Of a stretch of 64,000 nucleotides of DNA, positions 57,813 through 64,000 are shown in pieces. The position numbers and the translations under genes were made by a program. The stretch is from Morinoia aosen (taxonomy: Eukaryota > Arthropoda > Malacostraca > Amphipoda > Talitridae). Where the stretch lies: assembly GCA_030386875.1 (NCBI GenBank), contig CM059566.1, forward strand, positions 38,414,068 to 38,478,067. The letters run 5' to 3'. The stretch's first letter is position 1. Every line of letters begins with the position of its first letter. The notes beneath the pieces were generated by a model. It did not search any database, was not told the origin of the DNA, and saw only the letters and a program-made list of their open reading frames with translations.

Positions 57813-60800
57813 CCATTTTCAATTCAAAATCTACAAAAACCGTTTATTTATAGACAGAAATCAATGTAGCTTTGAAATTTCATCAATAGCCAACATAAGG
57901 TGTCCACTTGTGCAAAAATCAACCAGTTCACCAATTTCAGGAGCTCACGTGATAGTTTGCTTGCATGGGATTCGACGGACGCAGTTTATAATAAACAGTA
58001 AAATCAGACAAAAAGGTATTAAATTTTCGAAAAATTGTTGTATACACTTTTCAAATTATAACTGTGGAGCCACACTTATAATTTGTAACCCACGTTTAAG
58101 TCCAGAAAACTTTTTCTCTAGCGCGTTCTCGCTAGAATTCACAAGTAGTTGCTTTATTTGTCCATAAAAAATCGTAATCAACCGAAAGAAAACCTTGTTT
58201 CCTCGCATCTGAAATGAATATCATTTTTTGTTGTAAATTTCATTTTCAAGTACAAAAAAAAATTTTTGGGGTTAAAAAAGCCTTTCTTTAATGAAATAGG
58301 GGGACTGGGGTTAAAAAATGTACTGTCGCAACCTAGATTCAACCGCCCTTGCATCTTCTTTGCAATCGCTCCTCATCTGCAATTGCTGCACGTGCTGAAC
58401 CAAAACTTGGCTAAGCAGTCCAACTTTTACAGCGCCTACGGGTCCATCTTTTAGAGTTCGTTCAGAGACTCAAGAGAAGCTCCAAGACGACCGAAATTTT
58501 ATTTCTTTTGGGTCATCAACGACACTCACACTTCTTAAAAACTCGCCCGACCAACCGTCGGGGTCTTTCCAGGTAAAACGGAGAATCATCCAAACTACGA
58601 CTGGACAATATTCAGTGGAAAAGTTCCGGAAAAGAATGCTTTAATGTGTTGTTTTTGAGATGAAAAGAACTTTATTTCTTGCGCTTGTACAGTGCCTCAG
58701 AATGTGAGAGAACATCTTAAAAATGTGTTTTTCACTTATAGTTTGAAATCTACGCAAGATATGATAGTGATATTCGAAGACAAGATGTGTGTAAGATGTA
58801 ATCATATGCTTCGACATAAATTTGGAAGAATATGTGTGAAAAAATGAAAAGTTATTACAAAATATCAAATTATAACTCAACCTTAAAGTAACCGAACATG
58901 TGTAAGACTTTCCACCAGAAGTCAATAGTGTGGTTCTCTGGATTGATTTCATGCTTTGAACTGTTCTAATTTTTCCCCATAAGTTGAAGTAAAATCCAGG
59001 AAAAATATTGGTCTATTCTTCGTAACAGACAAATTATTTAGCCTTCTATGGTGATTTTGATTTTGATGCATGACCGAAGACTCTCGGTCGAACTGACTTC
59101 CGCAGATTAAGAAGGTTTATCTACCACATTGATTTTGCGTTCTGCGGTCAGTTGGTCACAATCGCCCACAAGATTTGGGATTTTGATCTTGCTGAAAGAT
59201 CCAACGGCGTTCTAGACCCACTTCCGAGCACCTTCCCACAAATAAAAACTGAAAATCTTCAAGGAATCTTATATCTTCATGATTCCATGAATTCTATGAA
59301 GACTAAAAAAAGCAGCAGCATTATTAGAACCCTTAGTATGAGTCATACCGCTTCGAGCTTGACAGTGGGGACGGTGTTCTTGAGATTCTTCCATTAAGCA
59401 TTTTTGCAGAAAACGTGTTTCGTTTTGGCCATACAACTTGAATTAGGTTTTTTCTAACTGTAATATGCGACTCCAACAGAGAGAAGAAACTCATTCTGCA
59501 ATCAACTTCAAACAGAGGTGAAATGGCAAGATTTCAACACTGGTGTCTTACATGGATATGGTCCTTTCTAGCCAGCCCTCTCTAATCCTTCCTTTGCGGT
59601 TAGTTCAGTTTTAAGTGGCAGAATTGAGAAGCTACTGTACAATATAAGTTATTTCTAGTCAGCCCAGTACACGATGTTGGACACTGTGGGTAGACTGACA
59701 TTCACACCCGATTCGTGTAATTGAACTTAGATATTCTTAAAAAAAATCTAACGCTGGCAAGGTATTGTCAGTCAACCTCTCTGCTCGTCCTTGCGTCAAC
59801 TTTGGTCGGTCAGTCGATCCTAAAATGACTATGCTACCAAAATTTCTGTATTTAGTTACTATATTATAAGCTGTTCGTTGTGGCACATTCTATCAACAAG
59901 GTTCGCTGCACATTAATAAAAAAATATTTTCTAATTGCTTTCTACACGCCTGGATAACGGGCGAAAAATACCGGATGAAGCTAATATTTTGAACTTAAAT
60001 TCCTGAAATATTTGAGTTACATTCATTACAAATTTTTTATCAATAGCAAGTCCAAGATAAATTTTTGTTGTTTTAAAATAAATATACAACATTGTTCGGC
60101 TATTTTATGATCTCTATCGCTTTAGTGGATTACGAAATAACTTTTGTTTTGAGCCACAAGTTTTCTGGTAAATTGATATAAATGCATATGATCACATTAT
60201 ACAGGTTTGTCAAGTATTTCACTGTCATCTTCTACAGCTTGTAAATGATTATAATCAAAAAACAAAACATTTTGGGGTCTGAACACTTTTTGATACTGCA
60301 CGTACAAAAAATGTTCAAAAATGCATCATAGATATGGGCAGAAACCTAAATTACACCATTTCGACCGTAAAAAAATTTATATGGCCGAAGCTACCTTGAA
60401 AACTGGTAAATAAGTGTAGTCGTGAAAATAAAACACGCAAAAATAAAACCAGTTCAAAAACAGAAGGGTGCTGGCTGCTAAAGCTTGAAGTCCACCACAC
60501 TATAGCACGAGATCTACCTCTAGCTAGTACTGGTTAATTATGAAAATTGGCTGGTTAATTATGAAAATTACTGATTTCCATGCATTTAATTTAACGGTAA
60601 GCAATTTCTACACCTCGAACTGCACCAGGGTAGGCGATACATGGCGGTCGACCTCACGCTATAGCAGCACCCACAGAAGACTGAACATCGTGGTCAAAAA
60701 AAATAAGACAGACCCTAGAAAAATGAAAACAAACGGACAGGTACCGAGCCAGCATAAGCGAATTAGCCGAGAATTACACACAGAGGAACTCGGAAAGTCT

Positions 60801-62904
60801 GTGGGACATAAAACAAACGGACGGGGGCACGCTCGTCAGTGACCTGGACGAACACTAACCCAATAAGAGAGCTAATTCAACGGGAGGACGGCACCGGAGC
60901 AATGGCACAACCATGCTACCCTCCCACCCTGCCCTCAGTTTCTCCACTATAAACGGGAATAAAATTGATTCGTGCGTACTTCCCGGGATATTTTCACAAA
61001 AAATACTCGCGGTTTTTAAATAAACCGATGCTTTTTGCAAAAATCATTTTTGTTCTGGAAATAAACCGATTCATAACGCTCTGTAACGTTTAAATAAACC
61101 GATGCATCACATTACGTGACTTTTATCTCTTAAATTCATTTATATGAAGTTCACTACGTTCGTGCGGTTGCTGCGGTTGGTTCGGTTAAGTTGTGAGTTG
61201 CAGAATTGAGACCCAACTGCAGGTACTAAAATCCGTTCTTACACTTGCTAAAAAGTGTGAAAAATGTAATTATACGATAATATTCTTAAAATGCTATAAT
61301 CCGCTCTGAAAAGGTAGAAAATAATTGAAATGCGATTCATTTATTTCGGTATGCAAATTAGCAATTTACCTAGTGGTGCACATATATCCCGGTACGTACG
61401 TCGTCAACGTGTTAAAGGAAATTGAATAACGTTTGAACCAATTGACAAGTTGAGGAAGGTACTTGTAAGAAGACCGTTATAACTATATTTAACATATGCA
61501 GTAAACGTATATCAAGCGGTCGATGCTTGATTTTACATCCAGTTGAAAAAGTTGTGCCAGTTGAACAAAATTGGTTATTACTTTTCCCATGATTAGTTCT
61601 TATTAGACAAAATTTATTGACATTTTCCTCATCAGACATCAACTACTACGCCGTAAAAGTACTTCATGTACTTCAACCCCTATTTTGCCACTTCCTTTAA
61701 CTTCAAAGGACACTACCACCACACACCGTATTTAACACAACCTCACAGCTTCCCCCATGAAAGACTTTCCTGTTCCTAATACTTCAAAGAATATTCTACT
61801 ACCTCACACCGTCTCTGCCACAACCTCTTAGTTCACTGCCTCCCCCATGAAAGGCTCTCCCGGCTCAGCTCCCAATTAGACCAGGTCAGTCACACCAAGA
61901 GGCACCTCAGAACACTGACACAAATTACGGGCTGTCGATTCGATGTACGTATGCCTAACGAATGAAGCCTTTTGAGGCGAGAGCGGCTTTTGAAGTCAAC
62001 CGAGGGCTTCAGGTTTTGGTTTGTGATCAAGTGGGACTTGAAACTCTTCATTGCTTGGCTTCTCTCAATGGGGACTCGTTAGGGCAGCGTGTTTATGGCC
62101 ATTTAGAGACGTCGAAGATTGTAACCAGAAATATCGTCTCACAGACGTGCGAATCGAAGGATGTTACGGCCGTTTCCTGGACTCGGTGCTGAGCTCAAAG
62201 TAGAATATTGAGGCTGTTGACAGCGATATTCACTGCAAAATAAACTAACGCTGTTGACAAAATCAACTAACATTATTTGTGTGCTCATTTGCTAGGAAAA
62301 TCTGGATGGACTTTACTGCTGTGTTAAAGGACGAATGCGTTTAAACTGATAATGCTTTTGAATTAATACTGAGGAAAACTAACTGATTAGGAAATTAGTA
62401 GAAATTGACTATGCCATGTTGTGGACTATAGGATGGGGAACTTGATGAACCGTAATATTAAACCACTTTTTTTAAATAAATTACCTTTTAGCGGGCCTCA
62501 AATAAAATAAATTTCAGCTGAACAACTTTCAAAACAGATATAACTCTAAAAACAATAATCCAACTCAGTCAAAATTAAAATCACCGCACTTCGAGTAAAT
62601 GTAACCATCCCCTTTCCTATCATAAACAAAATGCAGTGAGGACCACCAATCATTTTATTCCAAATGAGCAGCGAATCTATTTCACTATTACTGCTACTGA
62701 AGAAGGTTTCTAATTTTTTACTGTTCCACCGGAACCATCCAAGTGGCAGGCTTCTTATATCAGCTCTCAATAGCAGCGTAATCATTCTCATTTTCAGGCA
62801 GCCCTTCTGAAAAGCAGTTTCCTCATTAATAATGTGTGGGATTTCCAGCATTTAGGATATTTTTGAAAACAGGATTCCTAAGATGCACGAATGGCTCTCA
62901 CTGT
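57813..62904. other. Unassigned sequence
   Basis: 5 kb with only short frames. The longest, plus 57781-58167, starts in the SINE and has no recognisable domain. A possible inverted MITE end lies at 61392-61414. No array of note and no exon recognised on either strand. Confidence 0.45.
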
Positions 62905-63221
62905 GCTGATTGTGTGATTAGATTAGACTATTAGTTAGTTTAAGCCTGCCTGTCCGTCACAAAGGCAATCCAAAGCGAGGAAAAAGGAAAGCACCATTTA
63001 GTACAGAGTTAAGGGAACACGGAATCTTTGTTGAAATGGAAAGAGACAGCAAGATGAGAAACAAGATTATGAAACAAGATTAAGTTCGAAGAAGACAGTA
63101 GTAGGTGGTAAAAAACAGGACAGCAGTGAACCGAAAAAAGGATGGGCCTAACATAACAGAACCGTGTTTTATTTTAAGAAAAATAAAGCCTACCTAAGTC
63201 TCAGCTCGCAGCTGATTGTGT
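62905..63221 (-). mobile_element. SINE-like element, head-truncated, perfect 11-bp TSD
   Basis: GCTGATTGTGT at 62905-62915 and 63211-63221 flanks the copy. Tail GATTAGATTAGACTATTAG; body with CACCATTTAGTACAGAGTTA and AGCAGTGAACCGAAAAAAGG; it stops at CTCAGCTCGCA. Confidence 0.93.
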
Positions 63222-63639
63222 ATAGCAAAATGTATCGATAACTCGAAGATTGTTATTCCGAGTTGATTATCAAGTTGCATCTTATATGGTTTTACTATTT
63301 CACTTTTACAGTCGCCAAAATTAATTAGACTTCGACAAAGAACACTTTCAAATTCAACATCTAAGTGTACCAATACTGGTTACCAATAGTCGTTGATTAA
63401 TATTTTTATAAATGTTATCTTTTATAGGATGTCAAATTGACCAAAGGATAATGAATTCATTTTCCAGTTTTCAGTACTGAGGAAAATACTTGAAAATTGC
63501 GAAAACGCTATTGATTGCGTTATGTAAGTAATGTAGAGACCAATTCAAGAGAAAAAGAGATTAAATCAGGGCAGTTGATGACCACATATCCTAGTGCTTA
63601 TCTATCACACAAGGTACGCAGAAGCTTGCACACGGGGTG
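63222..63639. other. Unassigned sequence between two SINE copies
   Basis: Nothing recognised. Confidence 0.45.
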
Positions 63640-63890
63640 TTCCCATGCAAGATCCCCTGCGCGTAAAAACTGTGAGTTAAGAAGGAAGGACATGAAAAAA
63701 GATCAAAGTTGAAGATGAAAGATAGAGGAGCTGAAAAACACAACAGCAGTTAATTGAAAAAAGGTGGCCCTTTAACAAAATAACACTTCATTTAAACAAA
63801 AATAAAACTTTCTTAACTTTCACCTCGGGACTCAACGTTTCCCCCATGGAAGTGTTAATTCTCACAAATACAATACAGTAGCTGCATTCT
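63640..63890 (-). mobile_element. SINE-like element, tail-truncated or diverged copy
   Basis: GCAAGATCCCCTGCGCGTAAA, GAGCTGAAAAACACAACAGC, TTTCTTAACTTTCACCTCG and TTCTCACAAATACAATACAG follow the family order. The GATCCCCTGCGC variant is shared with the 6.6-kb copy, suggesting a second subfamily. Confidence 0.78.
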
Positions 63891-64000
63891 GCTGAAGAAA
63901 TTTAATTAAGGAACTGAAAATCTAAACGCAGGGTTTGTTTTTCAGGTATATCATAATTCCCCCAAGAACTACGATGAGCTCTTGTAGATTTTGTTCAAAT

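Overview
The window is eukaryotic, AT-rich, intron-rich DNA, most likely from an arthropod and probably an insect. The evidence is one animal ion-channel gene with multi-kilobase introns, a young SINE-like family with target-site duplications, TTAA-flanked piggyBac-type and 8-bp-duplicating hAT-type MITEs, and very heavy tandem-repeat content. I cannot name the species.

The only gene I can support is on the minus strand: a KCNQ (Kv7/KvLQT1-type) voltage-gated potassium channel. Five exons are seen at 35200-35355 (S1-S2), 31286-31368 (S2-S3), 28247-28449 (S3-S4), 24504-24629 (S5 and pore helix) and 8212-8322 (selectivity filter TVGYGD and S6). All five have AG acceptors and GT donors, and their phases join into one continuous reading frame of about 227 residues. 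The first exons (cytoplasmic N-terminus) and the exons after ALPA (the GILG part of S6, the calmodulin-binding helices and the C-terminus) are not visible and probably lie outside the window. Almost everything else from 1 to about 36 kb is therefore probably intron of this gene. From 36 to 64 kb no exon could be identified; it may be a long 5' intron or intergenic.

Layout: 1-3.2 kb, a 25-bp satellite; 4.4-7.2 kb, SINE copies, one with its end amplified into an array; 7.98-8.9 kb, the S6 exon and its junction-derived repeats; 10.7-17.9 kb, SINEs and MITEs; 18.7-19.9 kb, a 19-bp satellite; 23.3-24.6 kb, repeats and the S5 exon; 26.8-28.4 kb, a SINE and the S4 exon; 29.9-31.9 kb, the S2-S3 exon between two arrays; 33.9-36.1 kb, the S1-S2 exon, a MITE and an array; 39.3-40.1 kb, a 9-bp satellite; 41-45 kb, a hAT MITE and doublet repeats; 47.1-50.4 kb, a 15-bp satellite; 51-64 kb, more SINE copies, a second hAT MITE and unassigned sequence.

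The most unusual pattern is that the tandem arrays next to the channel exons appear to be made from the exon-intron junctions themselves. Repeat units beside at least five splice sites (acceptors of the S1-S2, S2-S3 and filter/S6 exons; donors of the S2-S3 and S5 exons) contain recognisable copies of the splice site plus the first or last few to about 50 exon bases. The gene is thus flanked by dozens of decoy splice sites. Elsewhere the window shows a graded series, from simple doublets to block-homogenised arrays of up to about 215 units, as if local tandem amplification were unusually active here.
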